From assembly GCA_011364905.1 (NCBI GenBank), contig RDNZ01000029.1, forward strand, positions 1 to 33,017: a DNA stretch of 33,017 nt, given 5' to 3'. Position 1 is the stretch's first letter. The number at the start of each line of letters is the position of its first letter. Source of the stretch: Candidatus Thorarchaeota archaeon. GTDB taxonomy: Archaea > Asgardarchaeota > Thorarchaeia > Thorarchaeales > Thorarchaeaceae. The position numbers and the translations under genes were made by a program. This document shows positions 1 through 7,330 of the stretch, piece after piece. The notes below the pieces were generated by a model. That model was given only the letters and a program-made list of their open reading frames with translations, did not search any database and was not told the origin of the DNA.

Positions 1-471
1 GTTATCTGCATCTTCTTTTCGACCTCTTTTCTAATATTCATAGAACCTGCTCTTGGTATTCTTCCTTCAACTGACGTGTCTTTCACAACTATTGATCCAG
101 GTTATGGCTACGAACATGCTGAGAGAGAGAACTTCGCTATTAGAGATGCAACAACATGGGAGGAATTATGGCTGGACCTCTATAGTGGACATATTCCAAT
201 ACCTGAGGTGCCATTTGTCAACTTCACGTCAGAGATTCTTATAGCCGTCTTCCAAGGTGAGCGTACTTCTGGAGGATATTCTACAAATATCACAAGAGTC
301 ACTATGAATGGTTTATACTACAGAGTCTATGTCGATGAGATACATCCTGGTGAGGACTGCGGCACTGCCGCTGTAATGACATATCCGTATTGCATCGTAA
401 GGATTAGTGACCAACCATTGAACCTGCCAATTCAATTCGTTTACAACATCACTTTGCATCACTGTGAGTAG
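1..471 (+). CDS. PrcB-like exported protein, 5' end cut by window
   Basis: The frame is open from base 1, so the start lies outside the window. The first visible residues (VICIFFSTSFLIFIEPALG) form a hydrophobic stretch typical of the end of a signal peptide or membrane anchor, so the protein is probably exported. The body shows a pattern GGYSTNIT..V...LYYRVYVDEIHPGEDC..A.MTYPYCIVRI, which resembles the PrcB C-terminal domain fold known from the Treponema dentilisin complex and many secreted prokaryotic proteins. Several N-X-S/T sequons (NFTS, NITR, NITL) would suit an exported glycoprotein. The family's biochemical role is poorly defined. The GTG at 76 is an internal start candidate only; the hydrophobic lead before it argues against it. 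The family match is by eye. Confidence 0.6.
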   Translation, partial: VICIFFSTSFLIFIEPALGILPSTDVSFTTIDPGYGYEHAERENFAIRDATTWEELWLDLYSGHIPIPEVPFVNFTSEILIAVFQGERTSGGYSTNITRVTMNGLYYRVYVDEIHPGEDCGTAAVMTYPYCIVRISDQPLNLPIQFVYNITLHHCE

Positions 472-523
472 AACTCATTTCTTACATTTACGAGTTCAAA
501 TCTCGCTCTCCGTACCATCTTTT

Positions 524-991
524 CTAGTTCAAAGGTTTCTCCAGCCAAACATGATACCCCCATGGATTCTTGTCCTTTTTGAAAATGGAGAACCCATGTT
601 TCTCGTAGAAGTTGATAGCCCATTTCGCTTCACTATCAGTTTCCAGTTGAATCTTAGTAAAGTTAAGAGCTACTGCTTTCTTCTCAAGATATCTCAATAG
701 TGAAGACCCAATCCCCTTTCTCTGATACTTAGAATGAACATGCATCAATGGAATCCAAGCTGTTTTCTCATCTCTTGAACTGAATGATCCAACAGCAATA
801 ATATGGCCTTCCTCTCTGAGAACAAAGAAATCCATGAATGTTGCCATATGGTCAAGCTGTTTTCGTGTTAGAAAGGGATCTTGGTAGTGTTCCTCAGGGA
901 TTATCGTGCTATACCATTCGCGATTGATTTTGTTGATTAGGTATAGGATTTCACGTAAATCAGAATCTGCTGCGGTTTCGAATTTATGCAA
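524..991 (-). CDS. GNAT family N-acetyltransferase
   Basis: A 155-residue single-domain GNAT protein that would transfer an acetyl group from acetyl-CoA to an unknown amine. The acetyl-CoA-binding motif A is clear: strand IPLMHVHSKYQ followed by the loop RKGIGSSLL (Q/R-x-x-G-x-G). The family's C-terminal NFYEKHGF segment follows. The start is TTG at 989-991, preceded on the minus strand by GGTGGGTGA with a 6-nt spacer, a good Shine-Dalgarno match; no in-frame ATG lies near. The gene stands alone and converges on the exported protein at 1-471. Substrate cannot be read from the sequence. Confidence 0.88.
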   Translation of the reverse strand: MHKFETAADSDLREILYLINKINREWYSTIIPEEHYQDPFLTRKQLDHMATFMDFFVLREEGHIIAVGSFSSRDEKTAWIPLMHVHSKYQRKGIGSSLLRYLEKKAVALNFTKIQLETDSEAKWAINFYEKHGFSIFKKDKNPWGYHVWLEKPLN

Positions 992-1308
992 CGAAATTCA
1001 CCCACCACTCCGCTTTGGAATCTTCTGACTATTCGAGCGACCTAAATACATCCTGAGTAGTTATAGACTTTGACTCATTATCTAGATTTTCTGATGGTCA
1101 AAAAGAAACTGGTATGCTCTCTTTTGGGCGGTTTCGTCGAAACTATGACCTTTGCCACAATCAGCTTCGTCCCTAAACCGTGGACTCGTTAGCAATCCCT
1201 CTTGCCACAAGGCTTGTCTTGCATCCTCGTTTGGAAATCAAGCAAAATCCTCTTTGCAAGGCAATCTTCAAATCCATTTGGTGACAAATAAGCACTAGGG
1301 GGAATATC
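992..1308. other. Intergenic region between divergent genes
   Basis: About 317 bases separate the leftward GNAT gene from the rightward membrane protein. A weak TATA-like element reading leftward (TGTATTTAGG on the minus strand, around 1043-1052) could serve the GNAT gene. On the plus strand AGGGGG at the right end is the Shine-Dalgarno site of the next gene. I see no convincing gene, repeat or RNA here. Confidence 0.4.
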
Positions 1309-1845
1309 GTGCAGGAATATCGCGTAGCCAATTCATATGACCGGCGAGGAATGATCGGGATAATCATCCCCATTCTTCTACTTGGTTTTGTCGCGATATT
1401 CATGCCCTTCGCTGTTCTGGAAACCACTGCGCCGCCTCCCTATTATCCGCCACCACCGGGATGGCATTCCACTGTCACGATTTATCTTTGGGCTGCTAGA
1501 TTTGATGTTGGATTTACAGTAATAGAGTATGGTCTTGGAGGCGGGGTCACTAACTTCTATACAATCCCATTTGTGATCATGACTTTGTTGTATTTCATAG
1601 TTCACATTGGTGTGGGTCTTAGAAGAATGCCAGCTAGATACGGCGCAGGATTTGATTTTGTGGTCCTTTTGATTTGGGTGGCCGCCTGTCAGCTCATCTA
1701 TGGCACTCTGCAAGAGTGGACACTGATTCAAGTTCCAATACTGCCAATGGCTGGAACTCTCATTCTATTGGTTGCATATGGGAGTCAAGTGTTCCAGCTC
1801 AAACCAACCACACCAGCTTCATCCTCTTATCTCTCTGCACCGTAG
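1309..1845 (+). CDS. Four-helix membrane protein, unknown
   Basis: A 178-residue protein with four predicted membrane helices at about residues 15-36, 82-104, 115-134 and 142-162. Between helices 1 and 2 is a proline-rich outer loop (APPPYYPPPPGW). I recognise no family and no catalytic motif. The start is GTG at 1309, supported by AGGGGG six bases upstream; the ATG 42 bases further in would lose that ribosome binding site. The C-terminal 15 residues are polar and low-complexity. The gene converges on the cupin gene with a gap of about 60 bases. Confidence 0.65.
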   Translation: MQEYRVANSYDRRGMIGIIIPILLLGFVAIFMPFAVLETTAPPPYYPPPPGWHSTVTIYLWAARFDVGFTVIEYGLGGGVTNFYTIPFVIMTLLYFIVHIGVGLRRMPARYGAGFDFVVLLIWVAACQLIYGTLQEWTLIQVPILPMAGTLILLVAYGSQVFQLKPTTPASSSYLSAP

Positions 1846-1906
1846 TTTCTGCATCTGGCAAATCTTGGCTACCGTACCATCTTCTTCGTGCTCAAGATCT
1901 ACGAGT

Positions 1907-2242
1907 TCATTCAGTTTCGTATCTGGACGGCTCAGCAAAGAAATCCATTGCTCTAAAGAAAGTCTTGAACTCAGCGGAGTGAACAACTCCTTCGGGTATA
2001 TAGTACGAGTCTCCTCTCTTGTAGAGCTTGGTTTCATCACCGGATGTCAGCAACATCTCGCCTTCAATGACAAAGCCGTATTGCGCACCGTGGCTGTGTG
2101 AAGGTATAGTTCCAATTGGTTCAATCTCAAAGAAGGCAGCTTGGAACGCAACTCCTTGAGCAATCCATGCTTTAACTCCTTTGAGAGGAATCTTTGCTCT
2201 GGGCAGTTCTCTTATACAGTCAGGGTAGGGTTCAACAGTCAT
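1907..2242 (-). CDS. Single-domain cupin protein
   Basis: A 111-residue small beta-barrel of the cupin_2 type. Motif 1 reads PSHSHGAQYGFVIEGEM, giving metal-ligand histidines H49 and H51; motif 2 reads GDSYYIPEGVVHSAEF, giving H88. The usual motif-1 glutamate (H-x-H-x(3,4)-E) is not evident; alanine-glutamine stands where many relatives have glutamate-glutamine, so metal binding may be altered. Small cupins of this type include sugar-metabolism enzymes, dioxygenases and simple binding proteins, so no reaction is claimed. The start is ATG with AGGAGG eight bases upstream. It lies about 75 bases downstream of the thioesterase gene on the same strand and may share its transcript. Confidence 0.85.
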   Translation of the reverse strand: MTVEPYPDCIRELPRAKIPLKGVKAWIAQGVAFQAAFFEIEPIGTIPSHSHGAQYGFVIEGEMLLTSGDETKLYKRGDSYYIPEGVVHSAEFKTFFRAMDFFAEPSRYETE

Positions 2243-2317
2243 AATACAAGCCTCCTACTAGGAGCGATTTTAATCTCGCCATTCGCGCGATTCTTCACCT
2301 TCAATCCGCGCAATCAT

Positions 2318-3133
2318 TTAGTCTTTGAAATAGACCATCTGGATGCTGGACGCCAGAAGTTCTCCTTCATCACTCCATAGCTCTGCGACCTGATCAAAAT
2401 AGCCACTATAGAAACGTTGACCCCGTGCAGCAGCCAAAACCGGTCGCGTTGCCTGACGTTTAAGGCTCGAATCATCAGCGTGAAAATAGGTCGTAAGTGA
2501 TACAGTGCCTGCCACCCCTAGTTTCTGGCGTCGAATGAAAACTCGTGGGAAAAAGACGTCACTTAACGCAGCTAGAGAGAGAAAGTCAAGCGGCCGTTCC
2601 GGCTCATCACGAACCCAGAGCAGACTCTCTGAGTCCTTCGCTGGCTGACCAGATAGAGTTGCCTTACCTCGTATGAATTTGAAGTCATAGCGTTGAATCC
2701 ATTTTGGTTCCGATGGAGCTGGCCACGACGCAACATCTTCAGGCTTCGGTGCAGATGGAGCGCGTGCCTCAGACATCATCCATGTTTCTTGTCGGTTTGC
2801 AAGAACTGCAGAGGCGGTTGTAGCTACTTCTGAGCCCTGGGTGAGTTCAGCAGTCCAATGCTGGTTTGATCGGTTTGTTCGAATGAGACCAAGTGCCAGC
2901 GCAAATGGAGCATCCGCGATTGGTCCAGCGAAGTTCACGGTTACTGAAATAGGAACTCCTTGACATTCTTTATGACTTAGTATGCCATTCAGAATGACTG
3001 CTACAATGATGCCACCGAATGGACCTACCATATTAGCATAGGTCTGAGGGATATGCCCTTGGTATGCATAGGGCGCTACTGCTGCAAGTTTGACCGCTTG
3101 GTCAAACGGGTGTAATTGATTATTGTCTGGCAT
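2318..3133 (-). CDS. Acyl-CoA thioesterase-like, double hotdog
   Basis: A 271-residue protein resembling the TesB-like/4HBT_3 double-hotdog acyl-CoA thioesterases, which hydrolyse acyl-CoA to free fatty acid and CoA. The N-terminal hotdog carries YANMVGPFGGIIVAVILNG, the 'GG' helix typical of this group, and PISVTVNFAGPIADAPF. The C-terminal hotdog carries LDFLSLAALSDVFFPR and ends with GELLASSIQMVYFK, the usual closing strand. The length fits the family. It starts at ATG 3131-3133 with only a weak ribosome site. The family is far commoner in bacteria than in archaea, and this gene looks somewhat richer in G+C than its neighbours, so acquisition from bacteria is plausible but not shown. Confidence 0.75.
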   Translation of the reverse strand: MPDNNQLHPFDQAVKLAAVAPYAYQGHIPQTYANMVGPFGGIIVAVILNGILSHKECQGVPISVTVNFAGPIADAPFALALGLIRTNRSNQHWTAELTQGSEVATTASAVLANRQETWMMSEARAPSAPKPEDVASWPAPSEPKWIQRYDFKFIRGKATLSGQPAKDSESLLWVRDEPERPLDFLSLAALSDVFFPRVFIRRQKLGVAGTVSLTTYFHADDSSLKRQATRPVLAAARGQRFYSGYFDQVAELWSDEGELLASSIQMVYFKD

Positions 3134-3274
3134 GGTCTTCGCCGTATCTAGCCCTTCGAGTTCTTTTATGGATACAAAGAATCTTCTGGCATTCTTTCAG
3201 AGCTAGGCTAACAGTGATAAATTTCAATATTGCCGTTCTTCAACGAGTTCAAGATTTGCCCTCCACGTCACTTG

Positions 3275-3796
3275 TTATTGTTTAGAAAGCTGATAAACAA
3301 AGATTACTTGATTGTTTGTCCAGCTGAGGTAGTGTGGCACATAACCTGCCCTCTCGAAACCACAAGATAGATAGAACTGCTGCGAGTATTCCATGAAGTC
3401 CCCAGTATCAACGCGAATCACATCAACAAGAGTGTGTTTCTTCCCAATTTCCTTCACTTCTTCTATCATCCTACTACCAACACCTTCTCGAAGGTGGTCA
3501 TGATGTGTGATGATGGAATTAATGACAAGGGCCCTCCAGTCAAACTGAATAGCTGTATACCCGAGCACCTCTTTATTCTCAGAGGCAAAAGCCATCAGGA
3601 TTTTACCGAGTTGGGGAAAAGCAGTATAAACATCAATTCTCAGCATCTCGTGGTCGAGAAATGGAGTTCCAAAGTTCTCAGCTTCAAGAACCATCTCTTT
3701 TATGACTTCTCTGTCACCGATCTGAAACTCGCGCATTTGGATTGTCATACCAAATGATGAACCCGGTGACAACTTAAGAAGTTCGAGCCGTGCCAT
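3275..3796 (-). CDS. GNAT family N-acetyltransferase
   Basis: An acetyl-CoA-dependent acetyltransferase of the GNAT fold. The domain begins at IQMREFQIGDREVIKEM and contains motif A as SIITHHDHLREGVGSRMIEEV, with R-E-G-V-G-S in the pyrophosphate-binding loop, then QQFYLSCGFERAGY near the C-terminus. The start is uncertain. ATG at 3794-3796 gives 173 residues with a 16-residue extension that does not look like part of the fold, while ATG at 3746-3748 or 3734-3736 starts at the first strand. None has a clear Shine-Dalgarno site. The structured region at 3960-4132 lies upstream on the same strand and could be its leader. Substrate unknown. Confidence 0.83.
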   Translation of the reverse strand: MARLELLKLSPGSSFGMTIQMREFQIGDREVIKEMVLEAENFGTPFLDHEMLRIDVYTAFPQLGKILMAFASENKEVLGYTAIQFDWRALVINSIITHHDHLREGVGSRMIEEVKEIGKKHTLVDVIRVDTGDFMEYSQQFYLSCGFERAGYVPHYLSWTNNQVIFVYQLSKQ

Positions 3797-3959
3797 CCGT
3801 ACTGTTTCTTAGTATCGCCTGTCAAGAGGCCTATGATATTCGGCAGGACTGGATACCAATCCAGTTTCTACTTCTACCGTTAGTGGCGCTCTCAATTCTG
3901 GCAATCGTGTATTTGAGTCAAGCAGGCAACCAATCAGTTTTTTTCATCTGAGAACAAGT

Positions 3960-4132
3960 TGTAATAGGACCCACCCAGAGTGCGACGAGGCAAGAATCGC
4001 ACAACATAAGCGGGTGGGTCCGAGGGAGGGAGTTGTCTTCTGAAGCATAATGGGACTCGGCGCGGCATAGTGATCCAAGACGTGCATTATCATTCAGGCG
4101 AGTCCCTGATGGTTGTGTGAATCTTGGATTCA
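3960..4132 (-). ncRNA. Candidate structured RNA with interlocked stems
   Basis: Four perfect inverted repeats lie in about 165 bases. Stem A pairs 3967-3976 with 4012-4021 (10 bp, GGACCCACCC). Stem B pairs 3980-3985 with 3997-4002 (6 bp, GTGCGA) and is nested inside A. Stem C pairs 4052-4059 with 4099-4106 (8 bp, GGGACTCG). Stem D pairs 4073-4080 with 4122-4129 (8 bp, ATCCAAGA). C and D interlock, giving a pseudoknot topology. A TATA box on the minus strand at 4152-4160 would place transcription start at about 4131, just before stem D. I find no signature of RNase P, SRP, box C/D or H/ACA RNA. It may be a free RNA or a leader of the GNAT gene downstream. Ends are estimates. Confidence 0.45.
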
Positions 4133-4151
4133 TACATGGATCAGTTGCAGT

Positions 4152-4160
4152 CAATATAAG
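4152..4160 (-). promoter_or_regulatory. TATA box of the candidate structured RNA
   Basis: On the minus strand the sequence reads CTTATATTG, close to the archaeal TATA consensus. The usual spacing of about 25 bases puts the start site near 4131, at the 5' edge of the interlocked stems. Confidence 0.4.
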
Positions 4161-4245
4161 ACCGCCATGTCAACAATCGCCGTTTTCATATCATGAGGCT
4201 GCAAAAAATCAATCAATCAGGAAAAACTGAAGGACCATGGCAATG

Positions 4246-4253
4246 TATAAAGG
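4246..4253 (+). promoter_or_regulatory. TATA box of the Gfo/Idh/MocA gene
   Basis: TATAAAGG on the plus strand. A start about 25 bases downstream gives a short leader ending just before the AGGAG ribosome site at 4285-4289. Confidence 0.4.
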
Positions 4254-4316
4254 TCAAGAGGAGAGGGGGCACCTTGATTCCCACAGGAGTGGTTCATAAC
4301 GTCATCTCAAAAGATT

Positions 4317-5300
4317 GTGATTGTTGGAACAGGCAATATGGGTCGTATTCATGCCCGAATTCTAAGCGATATGGGAGTCTTGGTGGGAGTGGCAGACAAG
4401 GACAATGCTACGGCGCGAAAGGTCGCGAAGGAACACAATACGACCGCATTTAGTGACTTTGAGAGTATGTTGAAAAAGACAAAACCAGACGGTGTCATCA
4501 TTGCTACACCAACTGCAACCCATGCCGAGATTGCACACTCCATCGCTACAGGCTTCGATGGAATCAAGGGAATTCTAATAGAAAAGCCACTAGCAAGCAC
4601 CCTAGAAGACGGTAAAAAGGTCGCAGAAATAGTAAGGGAACGAGGGATTGTCACCCTTATTTCTCATTCAGAGATCTATAATCCCATTGTAGGGAGAGCC
4701 TTGTCATTGATTGCCAGCGATGCCATTGGAACTCCCAGAACAATCATTCACGACAGACGAGGGTTTGTATCACCCGCGAGAATCCCGGCTTTGGGTGATG
4801 TCTTTGAGGACATTGGCGTTCACGACTTCGACATAATGGCGAGAATCAGCAACGGTCCTGCAAAGCTCTATGCCCAGAGTAACACAGCCAGTGGAATCCA
4901 TAACAGTGGGACGGTAATGGTGAAGTTTGCATCTGGGACTGAACATTTCTTCCATCTTTCTAGGCAATATGCAGGACGTCGTCGATACATGGATGTTTCA
5001 GGAACAAAGGGCTCTCTGGTTCTTGATTTGTTTGGACAGATAATCAAGGTACAGCACTTGGACCAAGCCCCTATTGCCAAGGGCGACACCATTCAGCTTC
5101 CGGAGAGAGGTGCTACGATAAAGGTCTATGGAGAACCTGTACGAGAGGTACTGAATGACTTTCTGAAGTGCATAAAGACAGGGGGGACTCCGAAGGTGAA
5201 CATTGATGATGCTCTTTGCGCATTGGAAGTTGTTGAGGCAGCGAGACAGAGTGCGGAGTCTGGCAAAATCATTGACATCAATATCAAGCCTAGGTCCTAA
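4317..5300 (+). CDS. Gfo/Idh/MocA family oxidoreductase
   Basis: An NAD(P)-dependent dehydrogenase of the Gfo/Idh/MocA family, which acts on sugars, inositols or related polyols. The Rossmann fold opens with IVGTGNMGRIHARIL (GxGxxG), followed by KPDGVIIATPTATH and the family signature LIEKPLAST, whose lysine is catalytic. The C-terminal half has the expected two-domain pattern with the segment DVFEDIGVHDFDIM, where the histidine and aspartate lie in the active-site region. Length 327 residues is normal. The GTG at 4317 is the first conventional start, but it has no ribosome site and falls inside the first beta strand. A strong AGGAG at 4285-4289 sits six bases before an in-frame ATA at 4296, which would add TSSQKIV. 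The gene converges on the methylthiotransferase and overlaps it by 11 bases. Confidence 0.9.
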   Translation: MIVGTGNMGRIHARILSDMGVLVGVADKDNATARKVAKEHNTTAFSDFESMLKKTKPDGVIIATPTATHAEIAHSIATGFDGIKGILIEKPLASTLEDGKKVAEIVRERGIVTLISHSEIYNPIVGRALSLIASDAIGTPRTIIHDRRGFVSPARIPALGDVFEDIGVHDFDIMARISNGPAKLYAQSNTASGIHNSGTVMVKFASGTEHFFHLSRQYAGRRRYMDVSGTKGSLVLDLFGQIIKVQHLDQAPIAKGDTIQLPERGATIKVYGEPVREVLNDFLKCIKTGGTPKVNIDDALCALEVVEAARQSAESGKIIDINIKPRS

Positions 5301-6579
5301 TCTCTCCGATTAGATGGGTTCTTTCGGATGATGTGATTTCGACATCAACCATAGTCCCTGGACTCAGGTCTTCTTGGACTATCACAATCTTGTAGGCTTC
5401 ATTACGTCCAAGCATCCCACCCTTCGAACCTTTCTCTGTGATTAAGACTGGACCCGACCATCCAACCCATGCCTTGTTTGACTCAATAAGAATCTCATCC
5501 ACAATTTTGGTCAGTTTTCTGCTTCGTTGTTTTTTCACCGAGGTTTCTACCTTATCCTTTGATTGCGAAGCAAGTGTATTTGGTCTGTCGCCATATTTTG
5601 AGATGTTGGTGATTGAGGGTCGCACTCGTTGAATCAGTTCCAGAGTGTGTTGAAAGTCAGATTCGTTCTCGCCGGGAAATCCGACAATGATGTCTGTGGC
5701 AATGGTTGCATTCTTGAATCGCTTTCGGACCTTCTCTACCACACTTACCCAATCACTTGCGATATAGCGGCGCTTCATCGTCTTCAAGAGCTTGTCACTA
5801 CCTGATTGAAGCGGAATGTGAAAGAACTTGAAGAAGTGTTCATTGTCCATTGCCTCTAGAAGCCTGTCAATTGAACTCATGACGATGTTTGGATTAAACA
5901 TCCCCAGCCTGAATCGGTGTGGTCCCTCAATCTCGTTTACTGAGAGCATAAGGTCTTCAAGCTTTTCACCTGTATCTGTTCCATACACAGCAGCATCTTG
6001 CGAAGTCAATCGGATCTCACGATATCCAAGATGAACACAACGCTCAACCAGCTCACGTAGGTCCTTGATAGAATAGCTCTTAACCTGACCTCGAGCAAAT
6101 CTCACTGCACAATACGCACAACTTCCAAGGCATCCCTCACATATTGGGATGGTACAGATTACACTGTCAGGGGGACCAGCAAACCACTTCAGTTTGTAGG
6201 CACCATCCGCCTCGATGTGGCGAATGCCTCTTTCACCGTCAAGGATACGTGGAATAATGTCAGCTAGGGTTTCCATAGACTGCGGTCCTAGTAGGGCGGC
6301 ATATTCTGGGATTGCCCTCTCGACTCGGTCCAAAGAGATTTTGGGAAGGCAACCGGCAACTACAATCGGAGTCGTTCCCTTAGCTAGCTCCTCAAGCCTA
6401 TGAACGATTTTGTCCTCAGTAGGTTCCTTTACTCCGCAGGTGTTCAGGAGAATCAGTTCAGCTTCATCAATATCCTGCACACGTTGCCCTTCTAAAGCGT
6501 TCAGACGTCCTACGATGATGTCGGAGTCAGCGGCATTTAATGAACAGCCATATGTTTCAAGATAGTACCTGAGACCCAT
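5290..6579 (-). CDS. tRNA t6A37 methylthiotransferase (CDKAL1/MtaB type)
   Basis: A radical-SAM enzyme that inserts a methylthio group into N6-threonylcarbamoyladenosine at position 37 of tRNA, giving ms2t6A. Counting from the GTG at 6585, the N-terminal UPF0004 domain has cluster cysteines C14 (ETYGCSLNAADSD), C50 (NTCGVKEPTE) and C79 (AGCLPK). The radical-SAM site C152-LGS-C156-AY-C159 follows, then a C-terminal TRAM domain (about 370-430). The sequence matches the archaeal/eukaryotic CDKAL1 branch better than MiaB. ATG at 6577-6579 is preferred because AGGTGGT lies six bases upstream; the GTG at 6583-6585 is also open. The stop of the MoaD-like gene is only 11 bases upstream, so the two are probably cotranscribed. 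Confidence 0.93.
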   Translation of the reverse strand: MGLRYYLETYGCSLNAADSDIIVGRLNALEGQRVQDIDEAELILLNTCGVKEPTEDKIVHRLEELAKGTTPIVVAGCLPKISLDRVERAIPEYAALLGPQSMETLADIIPRILDGERGIRHIEADGAYKLKWFAGPPDSVICTIPICEGCLGSCAYCAVRFARGQVKSYSIKDLRELVERCVHLGYREIRLTSQDAAVYGTDTGEKLEDLMLSVNEIEGPHRFRLGMFNPNIVMSSIDRLLEAMDNEHFFKFFHIPLQSGSDKLLKTMKRRYIASDWVSVVEKVRKRFKNATIATDIIVGFPGENESDFQHTLELIQRVRPSITNISKYGDRPNTLASQSKDKVETSVKKQRSRKLTKIVDEILIESNKAWVGWSGPVLITEKGSKGGMLGRNEAYKIVIVQEDLSPGTMVDVEITSSERTHLIGEIRT

Positions 6580-6590
6580 ATTCACACCAC

Positions 6591-6884
6591 CTAGCCGCCT
6601 TGGACATGGGGAAGTATTGCTATCTCATCACCATCGTGAACCGCTATATCAATACCACCTAGTGTTTCGACGTCCTTCTTGTTAAGCATGACAATCAAGT
6701 TTCCACTGATTTCTTTGTCCTGCATTATTAGCCTCCTGAGCTCATCTCCCCGTAGCTCAAGCACTGCGTCAATGACTTGGCGAACTGTAGCGTCAGGGGA
6801 GACCTCTACATCTATGATTTTCTCTCTCAAGAGTCTTCTCACAGGTCCAAAGGACTTGAACTTGACTTTCAAGTATCCAACCAA
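6591..6884 (-). CDS. MoaD/ThiS-like ubiquitin-fold protein
   Basis: A 97-residue beta-grasp protein with the pattern LKVKFKSFGPVRRLLREK, then NLIVMLNKKDVETLGGIDIAVHDGDEIAILPHVQGG. The C-terminal Gly-Gly is the residue pair that is adenylated and thiocarboxylated in MoaD and ThiS and conjugated in archaeal SAMPs. Its role could be molybdopterin or thiamin synthesis, tRNA thiolation, or protein tagging; no E1-like or MoaE partner is in the window. TTG at 6882-6884 has no good ribosome site; TTG at 6870-6872, giving a protein beginning at KVKFKSFG, is an alternative. It sits between the LpdD-like gene and the methylthiotransferase in one leftward run. Confidence 0.87.
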   Translation of the reverse strand: MVGYLKVKFKSFGPVRRLLREKIIDVEVSPDATVRQVIDAVLELRGDELRRLIMQDKEISGNLIVMLNKKDVETLGGIDIAVHDGDEIAILPHVQGG

Positions 6885-6904
6885 TGAAGTTGAAGGTTAG
6901 AGCA

Positions 6905-7309
6905 CTATTCAGCCTTTTGATATAGGGCAACAAACTCATCCACAAGTGCATCCACTACAGAAACAATCTCTTTGATCTCCGCACTCGTAGCCTTGTCATA
7001 ATGGATGCCAACTGTCACAACCGTGGGAACTTCTAGCGCCTTGGAGATTTTCTCTGCGACTGTGTTTGCAACAACGTAGTCCTTATGACCAGGCAGCGTG
7101 AGTGTATTCACGCTGATTGTTATTGCATCCCGGTAGTGACTCTCTGTGGGATAGGCGGCTGCGACCCCACCAATATGGTATTCATCACCACCATAGATGG
7201 CAATGAGAATATCCTTCCCAATCTCCTTTGCATCAAGGTAGATGGTATGTCGACCTGCTTTCTTCTTGACGATCATTGCTCTCAAAATGACAGTACTTGC
7301 CTCTAACAC
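6905..7309 (-). CDS. LpdD-like small alpha/beta protein
   Basis: A 134-residue protein with the motif ILIAIYGGDEYHIGGVAAAYP and later DYVVANTVAEKISKALEVPTVVTVGIHYDKAT. The GGD-x-x-HIG-x-VA pattern is what I recall for the LpdD / prenylated-flavin-chaperone-like family, small proteins found with UbiD-type decarboxylases and widely in archaea. This is recognition by eye and could be wrong. No UbiD or UbiX gene is nearby, so a flavin role is only a possibility here. The start is GTG at 7307-7309, 22 bases after the GcvPB stop; ATG at 7274-7276 is an alternative. It lies in the run GcvPA-GcvPB-this-MoaD-methylthiotransferase. Confidence 0.6.
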   Translation of the reverse strand: MLEASTVILRAMIVKKKAGRHTIYLDAKEIGKDILIAIYGGDEYHIGGVAAAYPTESHYRDAITISVNTLTLPGHKDYVVANTVAEKISKALEVPTVVTVGIHYDKATSAEIKEIVSVVDALVDEFVALYQKAE

Positions 7310-7330
7310 TTTCGGTGACTCAGTATGTGT

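Noticed and set aside
3938..3944. Run of seven T on the plus strand
   Set aside because: It looks like a terminator, but no rightward gene ends upstream of it, so it was not annotated.
3960..4132. Stem region tested as RNase P RNA, SRP RNA, box C/D or H/ACA RNA
   Set aside because: No GAGGAAAGUC-type P4 core, no SRP helix-8 GGAAG motif, no C/D boxes and no ACA at the right distance were found, so it is left unassigned.
3918..4154. 78-codon frame on the minus strand, starting just after the minus-strand TATA box
   Set aside because: It has no recognisable domain, an odd composition and no ribosome site. It coincides with the interlocked stems, so I prefer an RNA explanation.
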